Source: Conoideocrella luteorostrata
Lineage: Eukaryota > Ascomycota > Sordariomycetes > Hypocreales > Clavicipitaceae
Reading direction: 5' to 3'
Length of the DNA stretch: 64,000 nt
Assembly: GCA_032433595.1 (NCBI GenBank)
Contig: JASWJB010000103.1
Coordinates: forward strand, 1-64,000
Made by a program: the position numbers and the translations under genes. The notes under the pieces are model-generated. The model worked only from the letters and a program-made list of their open reading frames with translations. It searched no databases and was not told the DNA's origin. This document shows positions 44,014 to 53,977 of this stretch, in pieces (position 1 is the stretch's first letter; every line of letters starts with the position of its first letter).

Positions 44014-46376
44014 ATGGCAATCCAATCTAAGCTGTCCCTCCCCGGGGACCGCACCGTCCGCGGGGTCATCATGGAGCTCACGAGGCTATATCTGTCCAAC
44101 CGTACACGCATCTCCCGCGCCATCTGGATTACTCTCTTCGTCGCCCTGGTCAATCGCGTGCGCCACGCCATTTCCGAGCAAAAGGCTGCGTCTGCGCGAG
44201 ACGCTGCTCAGCGGGAAGCTCGCCGAGGCACCGTATCCTCCGGCGGCGAGGAAACGCCCAAGAAGAAGGTCGCGCTTGATCGCCAGTTTTTCCGGTCGCT
44301 GCTGCGCCTGATGAAGATAGTTGTGCCGGGATGGCGCAGCACAGAGACGAGGATGCTGATCAGCCATACTTTCTTCTTGGTGTTGAGGACGCTCATCAGC
44401 TTGAGGGTGGCAGAGATGGATGGTGCGATTGTGAAGGCACTGGTAAAGGGGAACGGGAAGGAGTTCTTGTCGAGGATCATTTGGTGGATGATTATTGCGG
44501 TGCCGGCTACGTTTACTAATTCCATGGTATGTCGATTCAATGCGTTGGGGGGGAGGGACTGGCATTTGGCGAAAGGGGGTTTGTTGTGCTGACACGTTGT
44601 AAACCACAGCTGTCATATCACCAGGCTGAGCTGTCGCTCAAGTACAGGACGAGGTTGACGCAGTATATTCACGACAAGTACCTCTCTAACTTGACATTCT
44701 ACGGCATCTCGGCCTTGGATGACCGGATAAAGAACCCGGATCAGCTGATTGCTGTGGATGTTTCCAAGTTCTCCAACAGTTTGGCGGAGTTGTACAGCAA
44801 TCTGGCAAAGCCAATCCTGGACATGGTACGTACTCTTGACTGGCCAGACTCTGATACTTGGCGTTGGCCACTAATTGTTGCTGCAGACCATTTACACATA
44901 TTCTCTGTCCAAGAGCGTCGGTGGCGAGGGCGTCGTCTTCATGTCACTCCTGGTGCAGCTTTCAGCCAACGTCATGAGAGTCCTCACGCCGCCGTTTGGT
45001 AAATACGTCGCCGACGAGGCCAGGCTTGAGGGCGAGTTCCGGTACCAACACTCACGATTGATTGACTACAGCGAGGAAGTAGCGCTGTACGGTGGTCATG
45101 TTGCGGAAAAGGACACTCTTGATAAGGGGTACTTTACGCTGATCAAGCATGTTAACTACATCTTGAGGCGGCGTTTCTACCATGGATTCATGGAGGACTT
45201 CATCATCAAGTACTTCTGGGGCGCTTTGGGTCTGCTCCTTTGCAGTGTTCCCGTATTCGTCAAGCTGCCTGGGCAGATTGCTCTGAACATGGGTGATAGA
45301 ACAGAGTCGTTCGTCACCAACAGGCGAATGCTGTTGGCTTCTTCGGATGCGTTTGGTCGCATCATGTTTTCTTACAGAGAGATCATGGAGCTGGCAGGCT
45401 ACACATCCCGAGTTGCGTCGTTGCTGGACGTCATGGACGACATCCAGTCGGGTCACTTTGAAAAGAGATTAGTGTCCTCAGGCGACACCGGGGATAACGA
45501 GGCTGTTCTGAAAGGGCGAGGAACCGTTTATGAAAGCGAAGACATTACATTTATGGACGTGTAAGTTGAGAACCACATCCTTTCCCTTCCACAATCAGTT
45601 TTATTTAACTCACGAACCGCCGCTGACATCAAAAACCTCCCTCATGCAGTCCCATCATTTCACCAAACGGAGATGTCCTCGTCAAAGCTCTCTCCTTCTC
45701 CCTCCAACACGGCGACCACCTTCTTGTCGTCGGTCCCAACGGCTGCGGAAAATCCTCCCTGTTTCGCATCCTCGGCGGCTTATGGCCCGTCTACGGCGGC
45801 ACGGTCTACAAGCCGCCCTTCCACGCCATCTTCTACCTCCCCCAGCGTCCTTACCTTTCCCGCGGCTCTCTCCGCCAACAGATCATCTACCCGGATTCGC
45901 TGCGACAAATGCGCGCCCGCAGCGTCACCGACGCGGACCTCATGTCTATCCTCAAGCTCCTCGAGCTCGAGCACCTCGTCGACCTCTACAGCGAGGGCTG
46001 GGACGCCGAAGCCGAGTGGCGCGACGTCCTATCCGGCGGGTTGCAGCAGCGCGTGGCCATGGCCCGCCTCTTTTACCATCGCCCCAAGTACGCCATTCTG
46101 GACGAATGCACCAGCAGCGTCACGCTCGAAACCGAGAAGATCATGTACGACAACGCCAAGGCTCTGGGGATCACGCTCATGACCGTAAGCCACAGAAGGA
46201 GTTTGTGGAAATACCACACGCACATTCTGCAGTTTGACGGACAGGGCAAGTATGTGTTTACAAAGCTGGATGCGGATAAGCGGCTGAAGCTGGAGGATGA
46301 GAAGGAGGAGTTGGAGGTGAAGTTGAGGCAGGTTCCCGAGCTGGAGAGGCGGTTGGCAGAGCTGACCACGGCGTGA
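44014..46376 (+). CDS. PXA2: Peroxisomal ABCD half-transporter, PXA2-like
   Basis: Half-size ABC transporter of subfamily D, which imports long-chain acyl-CoA into peroxisomes for beta-oxidation, normally as a PXA1-PXA2 heterodimer. Four exons (44014-44526, 44610-44825, 44887-45560, 45650-46376; introns 83, 61 and 89 nt) give 709 aa. The membrane domain covers roughly residues 60-400. It includes the ABCD signatures [21 protein letters not shown] and [17 protein letters not shown] (EAA-like). The nucleotide-binding domain has Walker [10 protein letters not shown] (about 495), the ABC signature [14 protein letters not shown] (about 594), Walker [12 protein letters not shown] (about 616) and the H-loop TVSHR. 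All catalytic residues are present. The C terminus is a charged coiled coil ([23 protein letters not shown]). I choose PXA2 over PXA1 mainly by length and overall pattern, so the symbol is less certain than the subfamily. Confidence 0.93.
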
Positions 46377-48106
46377 TCGGGATGGGGAGGGGGGGATCGG
46401 GGCGGAGGTTCTGTACATAGGCGTGTTGCACTAGATATTTGGGTTGACTAGCTATATAGCGTACACAGGAAATGTGGTCTCTCGTCCATGGTATATGTGT
46501 GTTATCTGCAAGGCGGAGGGGAGGGTAGGGAGGTGGGTGTATAGTAGGCGCGTGTGAGGTGTGAGGCGAGGGTATATTAGACGGGCAGATTGATAGATGA
46601 GATTGCCTCCCAAGCTCTACTCTGTAGAAATGGACTACATTGCTGCTGTGTGGATATACGTCTCAAAGACTGTCGGCCGTTGCCCAAATTCAACCCCCAA
46701 CACGCCCAACATGCCGCCTCGGCATCTATGTGTTTGCTGTTGAAGCTCGTGCAAGATCAAGAGACGTAATGACCGAAATGGCATCAAACACACACACACA
46801 TATATTCGTTCATCTCCGTCACAGCGGTCATCCATCGCACAACCAGTCACACGCAGCATCCCGTCTCTCACAACCCTACTCCGTACATTCTTCCAAAAGG
46901 CGCCATCGGCCTTTTATCTCTTCTTTCTTCTTTTCTTTGCTTTCGTTTCTTTCTTTCTTTTTTTGTCTTGTCTGTCTCCCTAATTGTGCATGCTCCCATG
47001 AACCGTCCATCCATCTATCTCAAGCCACGGCATGAAAAACGAAATGAAGGAGCGACAGCAACCCGAGATAGTCAATGCCCCTCGATAAGTCAACAACATG
47101 AACGCCATCCAGGGTGAGCAGCTAGCCGCCCCCCGGCCCCCTCCCCGGACTGGTCCCTTGGTCCCTGACTCCCTCTCAACAACACTCGTGACATGGATGG
47201 ACATGGAAGTGCACGTGCAGCAATGGAACAAACGCATGCTGATGACCCTGCAGGACGTGACATCATGCCTTAATTTATTTTACGACGGTAAATCTCTTAT
47301 ATTGAACGATTTATTGGCATGGGGGCCCGTGGGGGCCAGGCAGGTGAGTGACACGCTTGGCGTTACGGAATGCTACTTTCTTGCGTGGGGGGGTGGATGT
47401 GAATTCTTGCCAGGGGGAAAGGGGGGGGGGAATAGATTGGAGTGGACTGGATTGACCACATGCCAATATAATCGGAATGGTCGGAAGGAGGAGGTCCGTA
47501 CGAGGAAATGGCTGGGACGGTTCAAAACAATAAAGAGAGAAAATGATACGAATGTGCGAAGAAGAGGCAGGGGCAGCGGTTACCAACCCGTCTGTCACCT
47601 GAAATAATTTGTCTGTGAGCCGGGCACACACCGAGTGAAACTTATACAACTGCTGCGCTTCCTGTCACGTCTCTTTCTCGGCATAAAATATTGTTAGAAG
47701 AAGAAAATTATGGTAGTATATGTTTTTCACTGTAGGAAAAATTAAATAAAGGACACAGAACCGTTCAACCGCGCTTCATATCACGTCGCCTTCTCGGCTT
47801 ACAAAAAATGTTAAACAGGAAAATGATGGTATTATGCTAACATTATAGGAAAATCTGAACAAAAGACTGAGAACCGTTCAACTGCGCTTCATGTCACGTC
47901 TCTTTCTCGGCTTACAAAACTGTTAAAACAAAAAGTGATGGTATTATATATTAACATTGTAAGAAAAATTAAATAAGAAAAAAGACGGAGAGTTGTTCAT
48001 CATCTTGATACACCCATACCTTAGCCCTCCTCGCCTCAGCCCCCACTCAATTCATTCGCTCAGGAACCATTCCACTCCTCATCCGAATCATCCCTTCCAT
48101 AGTTCT
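46377..48106. other. Intergenic region with a triplicated segment
   Basis: Convergent 3' flanks of the ABCD transporter and the Egh16-like gene. It holds one exact TACTCCGTA (46877), a pyrimidine-rich stretch (46915-46980), a G-rich patch (47385-47432) and the tandem repeat at 47654-47998. A 169-codon plus-strand frame (47098-47607) begins with ATG but has no family features and runs through G-rich low-complexity DNA. Confidence 0.6.
47654..47998. repeat. Diverged tandem triplication, unit about 114 bp
   Basis: Three consecutive units start at about 47654, 47770 and 47883 (periods 116 and 113). Shared landmarks in each are GCGCTTC, TCACGTC, TTCTCGGC, a TGTTA block and ATGGTA or TGGTATTAT. 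A GTAGGAAAAA-like block and ACCGTTCAAC (or GTTGTTCATC) end the unit. The units differ by substitutions and small indels, so the duplication is not recent. The repeat ends about 110 bases from the stop codon of the Egh16-like gene. Confidence 0.8.
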
Positions 48107-49172
48107 TTACTCGGTTCTGCCAATCTCCATGCGCTTCTTGAGACGGTAAGCAATGGCTCGCTTGCGGGACTCCTTGCTCTGAGTGAAGAAGCCACCGCCA
48201 CCAAAGGGACCAGCGAAGGCTTGGTTGCGGACACGAACAATGCACATGTGCTTGACACCCTCTCTCTCGCCCTCACAGACCATGCCTTGAGGCATCTCGA
48301 TGCTCATAGGATAGTCGGTGTTGGTGGAGAAGGAAAGGCCAGAGATGCCACTTCCAGGGACGTTCATGAGGATACGAGCGGAGACGAAGGCTTTGGGGTC
48401 GGTGCCACCAGAAGTTCCGTCGATGGCGGCAGTCATGGGACCAGCACCATCCTGGTTGATCTAGAGGCAGAGGGAGAAACAAGGTTAGCCTTGGGATTCC
48501 CAAGTAAACTGCCACCAACGGAAATATGGACACAAACCTGTCTGTACACGACGTGGACAACGCCTTTGTCATCACAAGTAGGGAGGCCCTTCTCAGCGCC
48601 CTGGCCACGCATGTCGGCGTTGAGAGTCTCAACCGGGTAGGTCTTTCGGGTTCCGCCAGCACCAAGTGTGCCAATGATGGGCAGGTTGGAAACTCCCTTG
48701 AACAGATCGGCCATCTGTCGCCTGTGTTCTTCGCGACGCTCCTTGGGGGTGCCGAAGAGACCGCCAAAGTTATCCTCAACGCCGACAGAGCTGGCAGCTC
48801 CCTTGTTTGTGGCAGGGGCGGGACCGGTACCCATGAAGTTGGCGATATGGGCGCCAATATCTACCGGGCCAGTGCCCTGGGTCATTCCGAGAGGACCGAC
48901 CTTGCCAGCTGCGATGTCGCCATCACGGATGATACCAGTATCAGCCTGGGCACCGCAAGCATTGTTGACGCAGTCACGGGGAGTGCCATCAGTAACTGTT
49001 TAGTTTCTTCATGTTAGTGAACACTCGGGAGGACAGGGTCGACGAAGAGGACGAGTATCTCACCAGTCAGGCCGGGAGCGGAAACGCCATTGGCACCCTC
49101 AACGGATCGGATAAGACCGTGTCCAGAGACAGTGGTCGCTGCCATTGCAGCGAAGACAATTGAGTAACGCAT
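48107..49172 (-). CDS. Secreted Egh16/Gas1-like protein (DUF3129)
   Basis: Member of the fungal Egh16-like family, first described from Blumeria (gEgh16) and Magnaporthe (GAS1/MAS3), where members are expressed in appressoria and contribute to host penetration. Exons 49172-49064, 48995-48538 and 48460-48107 are joined over 68- and 77-nt introns and give 306 aa. The signal peptide is MRYSIVFAAMAATTVSG; cleavage after Gly17 would leave His18 as first residue. Family phrases are GANGVSAPGLTVTDGTPRDC, PVDIGAHIANFMGTG, VEDNFGGLFGTPKERR, FVSARILMNVPGSGISGLSF and DYPMSIEMPQGMVCEG. Five cysteines remain after the signal. The C-terminal tail is basic (SRKRAIAYRLKKRMEIG). The gene has a TATA-like box about 190 bases upstream of the ATG. 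The catalytic role, if any, is unknown. Family assignment is strong, the role in virulence is by analogy. Confidence 0.92.
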
Positions 49173-49355
49173 TGTGCGGGTGAAGGAGGTGAGAGAGAGC
49201 AGAGGTTGATGCGGTTATTAGACGATGCCCCAAAAATTACACGTGAAAGTCACCAGGACTGTACAGAAAGGGAGAAAGAATGGATGATGGGAAGTTGACA
49301 GGGTGGTGACGATGATAACTGGGAAACAATGTACGACTCGGGGGACGCCGGTTGG

Positions 49356-49364
49356 AATATATAG
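49356..49364 (-). promoter_or_regulatory. TATA-like box of the Egh16-like gene
   Basis: The minus strand reads CTATATATT here, about 185 to 190 bases ahead of the ATG at 49172. It is the only such AT-rich box in the proximal promoter. Confidence 0.55.
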
Positions 49365-51750
49365 CTGATACCAGCGTGAAGGGCACGGTGAAAGGCTGCG
49401 TAAGGTTTAAGCGATGATAGAATCATGCCGGACTACCACAGCCTCAGCTTAGTCCCTAAAATCGATGGGCCGAACAAGTTACGTTTGTCGTTGGGCCACT
49501 GGTGCCGTTCATACCGCAAAGGCCGTTGATGAGCTGGGTCTCTCTCATCTCACGAGTCCCCATTATTAGACTTTTGTGCTTAGACATTTGCAAGCTGTCA
49601 GCCAAGAGGTGTCTACACCTATTGGCTGTAATGGGAATATTTGACCGAGTCCCCGTAACAGGGCAGCGGGGACCAAAATTCAGGCCGGCACTATTTCTCG
49701 AAGAGAACAAGAACAGTATCTTCAGTTTGCAATACTAGTGGCATCTGATGATGGTAGGCCTGAAACGTCAACGATCAGACCGCCACCAGGGACCGGGACC
49801 GGGGACTAGGACTAGGGGGGGGGATCGCTGGCGCCAAACAATCTCGAGCTGATCCCATACGGAATAAAGTCCAACTAGCTTCATATCCCCACATATTACC
49901 TCGTCCCGTGCTCTTGGTGGTTTGGTTAACGTTGGCCGGCAACCTGGTAACTGCGCCGTTTACCGAAACTGTGGCAGAGGCTCAAGATCTAAATTGGCAA
50001 GATTTGTGCTAGCCAATGGCTACCCCCCCAGTAACACCTTGAAGGGCCGGCCCATGGAGTGTTTCCAGTTTGTTTCGACTTTTCGTATTCTATTCTCTGG
50101 GTGGTTTTGTCCTTTTCCCCTCCCTAGCAGAGGACGGAGTCGACGGGTTGCAATGTTTGATCTGCCCGCTTCGTCTGTTTGATTGCGTGAACACCACGTG
50201 AATAGGGACGGAACGGAGTTTCGGACCCGCGGCATAGACTCGAAATCCGCACCAAAGTCGGTGTTTTCCACGAAGCCTGAATTTACCTTGTCGAACGACG
50301 GGAAGCTTAACGGTCGGTTGGACGTGGCAGCCAAACCTCAATGAACGCATCACAGACAGCGGCTGAAGTCAATGCAATTTGGGTTCCCCGAGAGGAACAA
50401 TGGCAGTCATCGCAATCTACAATGGGGGATCGAGACAAGCGGAATGACGCGAGCGGCGCGGGATTCGTTGAAGGTTCGGGGATGCCCAGGACCGGGGCGC
50501 GAAGCCGATCCAAAGAATGCAGCCATGGCAAGGCGTTGTGACGGAAGCGATGTGAGGTGGAGAGAGCAGCAGCCAGAGGGCACGATGTCAATAAGACGAT
50601 TGGATGGAACATGCGGCTGGTGGGGCGACCGGGCAGTTTTGTGCGGTGTACGGAGTATAAGCACGTGCAAGCCTTAGATAGTAGTTCCCTACGTAGTTTG
50701 CGCAATTACGACAACAACAACAGAACAATAGCAGATAGCACAGATGGTGGTATGGCACTACTGAGACTGGCAGAAAGTCAATTCCCTCCCTTCCCTAACC
50801 TTAATACGCGGTCAAGCTCGTTGCTCTGTCGTCCGTGGATGTCGTCCGTGTCCCAGAGTTACTCCGTACTCTGTAGTTACAACGCCGCTGCCAGAGAGGC
50901 ATTTTGGCATTCGGCGATGCCTTCATGGCAGAATTAATGCTTCGAGGCTTATCATATAGCAATGACGATCATATCGCGATAGCTAAGCGAGGTGCATCCG
51001 CCGTCAGCACGTCCATCTCCAGCTTCTCCTAGCCTACATGCTTCAGGCGTCACCGTCTGTCCCGAAGTATCAAGGTTGCAGTTGGCTCGACTTACACAGA
51101 GTACAGCCAAATTAGGCATGGCGCCGAAGGTCCGGGACCTGACTAAGTCACCCCCGGTCATCTCGCTCTGTCTCTCTGTCCCTCTCCCTCTTGGGCTGGT
51201 GGCATCCATCATCCATCCGCTTGGCTCGATCCAGTCTTTGTTGCCCAGACAGAGAGCGCTGTCTCGCCATTCCCAACTCAGCCCTCCTCCGCCCTACTCG
51301 GCCCCAAAATGGACTCCACCTGGCCGGATTCTGCGGCTTGGTCAGCTATTTTCGGAGCCGCCGCCGGCCCTCTCAGCTCGCGTTTGTGGCGCGCTCTCTC
51401 AGCTATTCCCACATCTCGACGGTGAGTTTGGACCTTTTCTGAAACGAGACAGGAACACCCGTCCGTCCCTGACCCAGGAAAACCTTCGCTGTTAGTCGAC
51501 TTAGTGCTCGTGGCATTGACTCCAGAACCGCAAAGCACCCACGCACCCAGCGCGCCTGTACAAGCTTTTCGCATCCACAAACTGTGCCAAAATTACACGG
51601 ATCGCTTTCTCTGCTGCTGTCGTCTCCTCCCTTGCCTCTTCCGATTTCCGCTCTGTCCATTGTTTGTTTGTCCGCTTTCCTTTACCCACCCTTGAATGTG
51701 ACTTCGCTTGGGATGCAATATGGGTCTCTCAGCTGGCAGGTGGTCGGGCT

Positions 51751-51796
51751 GGCAGACAGGCAGACAGGCAGACAGGCAGACAGGCAGACAGGCAGG
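51751..51796. repeat. (CAGACAGG)n octanucleotide tract
   Basis: About six units of the 8-mer GCAGACAG. The reverse frame gives a Cys-Leu-Pro-Val-Cys repeat, which is not a gene. Confidence 0.9.
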
Positions 51797-52114
51797 GGGG
51801 CTCGAGCCTCCATCTCACGTAGGACATCGTACGCACAATCGCCTGTTTCTCGTAAGGCAGGGACTTGACTTAATGTCCGACTATTAGGGTTTTGCACCTA
51901 TCCCTGCAAGCTCTGAGACTATGCTCAGAGGGACGCCATCGTACATCCCATGTTGGACGAGCTCCGAGGGCCAGCCAGAGCGGCGTCATGCCATACTACA
52001 CTCCGTAGTTGTCTTGTCAGAAGCCAAGGCGTAGTAATCTAGTAATCTAGTTTGTCTGATGCCAGAAAAGGACTCCGCATGAAGTTTGTTTCGTTTTCCC
52101 TCTCTTCCCGGGGT

Positions 52115-52121
52115 TATATAA
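52115..52121 (+). promoter_or_regulatory. TATA box of the 115-aa secreted protein gene
   Basis: TATATAA about 220 bases upstream of the ATG at 52338. It is followed by a pyrimidine-rich region ending in ACATCATCAAA before the ATG, a common layout for highly expressed fungal genes with a long leader. Confidence 0.65.
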
Positions 52122-52337
52122 GACTTCGGCTTGAGCCTCCTCAACGACGTTTGTTTCCATCACCAACTAGCAAATCAGCAGTCTTCACCTACCTTTCCAT
52201 TCTCCTAATACATTAATCCAGCCCAGAGCTGCTTTCGAACACACAATCTCTTACCCACCCCTTTGCCTTTACCTCCGTGCCATTTCTAAACTCTCCTTTT
52301 CAATACCCAGCTCCACAAACTCCCCAACATCATCAAA

Positions 52338-52685
52338 ATGAAGTTCACCGGTGTCGTCTCTGCCATCATCGCCTCCGCCTGCCTGGTCAGCGCCGCCCCC
52401 GTCGAGGATGCCGCCAAGCGCGAGATGAACCTTGGCGGTGCTTTCGGACCCCTGGGCTCCCTCCTCGGCAGCAGCGGCTTGGGTGCTGCTGCGCAGGGCA
52501 TCGTTGCCGAGTTCTTCAAGGGCGGCGATGCTATCCTCAACATCCCCGGTGATGCTATCGGCAACTTCATCAAGCTCAACCCCGGTGCCACCCTCGGGGA
52601 TATCATGAAGTTTGCTGGCTCTCTGCCCGGCGATGCCGCCAAGATCGGCGGCGACCTCATGGGCGGTGGCAAGAAGGCCAACTGA
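52338..52685 (+). CDS. Small secreted Gly/Ala-rich protein
   Basis: A single exon of 115 aa with a good start context (TCAAAATGAAG). MKFTGVVSAIIASACLVSA is a signal peptide. A short pro-like segment, APVEDAAKR, ends in Lys-Arg at residues 27-28, a candidate Kex2 site. The remaining 87 residues are rich in Gly, Ala, Leu and Ile, with repeated short patterns (GPLGSLLGSSGLG, GGDAIL, GDAIGNF, GGDLMGGG). They contain no cysteine, so this is not a disulfide-stabilised effector type. Alternating small and hydrophobic residues suggest an amphipathic or aggregating peptide. Codon use is strongly biased to C-ending codons, and with the TATA box and long leader this points to high expression. I know similar uncharacterised secreted proteins in Sordariomycetes but no function. 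Confidence 0.85.
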   Translation: MKFTGVVSAIIASACLVSAAPVEDAAKREMNLGGAFGPLGSLLGSSGLGAAAQGIVAEFFKGGDAILNIPGDAIGNFIKLNPGATLGDIMKFAGSLPGDAAKIGGDLMGGGKKAN

Positions 52686-53977
52686 GAAAGTTCTACTCGA
52701 CACTGCATCTACAGTACGTTTCGAGCCCTTCCAGCCCCAAACAGGCACATTGCGTATCTTAGACACTGACAGCAAGACCCGAATAGGTCTCGCAGCGCGA
52801 ACAAGTTTATATACTACCCATGCTGTTAATGGACGCCACGATCGTTTAAAGACTTTTCTTCATTCTTGGAAATAACACCTGAAGTGTGTTGGGCTATTTT
52901 TTCTTGTACATCGCTCTAATTCTAAATCGTAATAAAACAACTTGATGTTGTGTATAACTCCGTCGTGTTCTGCTTGCCATCTAAACGTGACATGCTGTGA
53001 AATGCTCTCCCGAAACAACATCATTCTATGCCAAACGCAGGAGGTTCCTTGGGACTACCTGGCCGCGATACTACAGTACTCCGTACTCCGTAGTTAGTCA
53101 ATGGAATGCTGCCCACTGATTGGCCAGGTTAATGGTTGTTTCGCATGGTCCCCTGCTTCCCTTGCCATGGGAACCTCCATGTCAGATTTCATATCTTTTA
53201 ATATACAATAAACAAATGCAGCGCAACGAACCTCCCGCATCACAGGCCTGCCTGCATCACCCTCCCTCGGTGCCTCGGATAGACCCGGCAACTTTCCCGC
53301 ATGCATCTCAGACTTGATTGTCAGTCAATCACAGTCAAACACAACGCGAAACATGAGCTATGATGTCCTATCCTGATGTAGGCAAATTGGTCCATGGTCC
53401 GCTACCAAACCAACAGGATTGTTGTTTACCGTCCATCATCTTCGGCTCTCCTCCTCGCGATAACTACATCATTGGGTTTAGCGGTGGTGTGCACAGGCCT
53501 GGTGAGGTGCAGGTTGTACGGAAGAGAACAGTGTCATTTGGCGCACCGTATTCCTATCCGGGTTTTATTCTCGAGACTAAAGCTTTGTTAAAGTTGATGC
53601 ATTCGAGGCTCATGATCGGTCAGCATGTGAACTCGAAGCTGTCCCTGCGAAACGCCGAAACAGCTCGTCACCCCTAATGTCCGTACAACGATGCACGCGG
53701 CGATTTTGTACAAGAAACGAGTGTTCGTCAATCAAGTCTTAACTATGCACCTTGCCATGTGGTGGTATCCAGAACACCTAGCGAGACTAACAAAACCCGC
53801 TGCACTAAATATGAAAATGAAATAAAGTCGACAGTGGTATCAATCACTCCAGCATATCACAAACTAATTCGGTGCCCCCGTCGGTGCCCCCGTCGACACT
53901 CCGTCTGGTACCTGTAAAAACATTCCCCCTCAGCTTTGTGCTCATGGTGACTTCCATGTAGACACTCCAAAGCGCTC
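52686..53977. other. Intergenic region, two element copies
   Basis: Convergent 3' flanks of the small secreted protein and the DOCK gene. Two overlapping exact TACTCCGTA elements lie at 53077-53092 and run into TAGTTAGTCA. A 12-mer (GTCGGTGCCCCC) is repeated near 53868-53892. No gene is supported. Confidence 0.6.

Larger units (their letters stand above)
49173..52337. other. Divergent 3.2 kb region between two secreted-protein genes
   Basis: Holds the promoters of the Egh16-like gene (left) and the 115-aa secreted protein (right). Two exact elements lie at 50649 and 50860. An octamer repeat is at 51751-51796. The right 200 bases form a long pyrimidine-rich leader. Open frames in between are short and without family features. 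Confidence 0.6.

Noticed and set aside
44086..44616. 176-codon minus frame
   Set aside because: Antisense to the first exon of the ABCD transporter.
45530..46237. 235-codon plus frame rich in Arg/Pro/Leu
   Set aside because: Out-of-frame reading of the ATP-binding exon of the ABCD transporter in high-GC DNA.
47098..47607. 169-codon plus frame with a true ATG
   Set aside because: No family features, runs through poly-G low-complexity DNA, and lies in the convergent 3' region of two genes.
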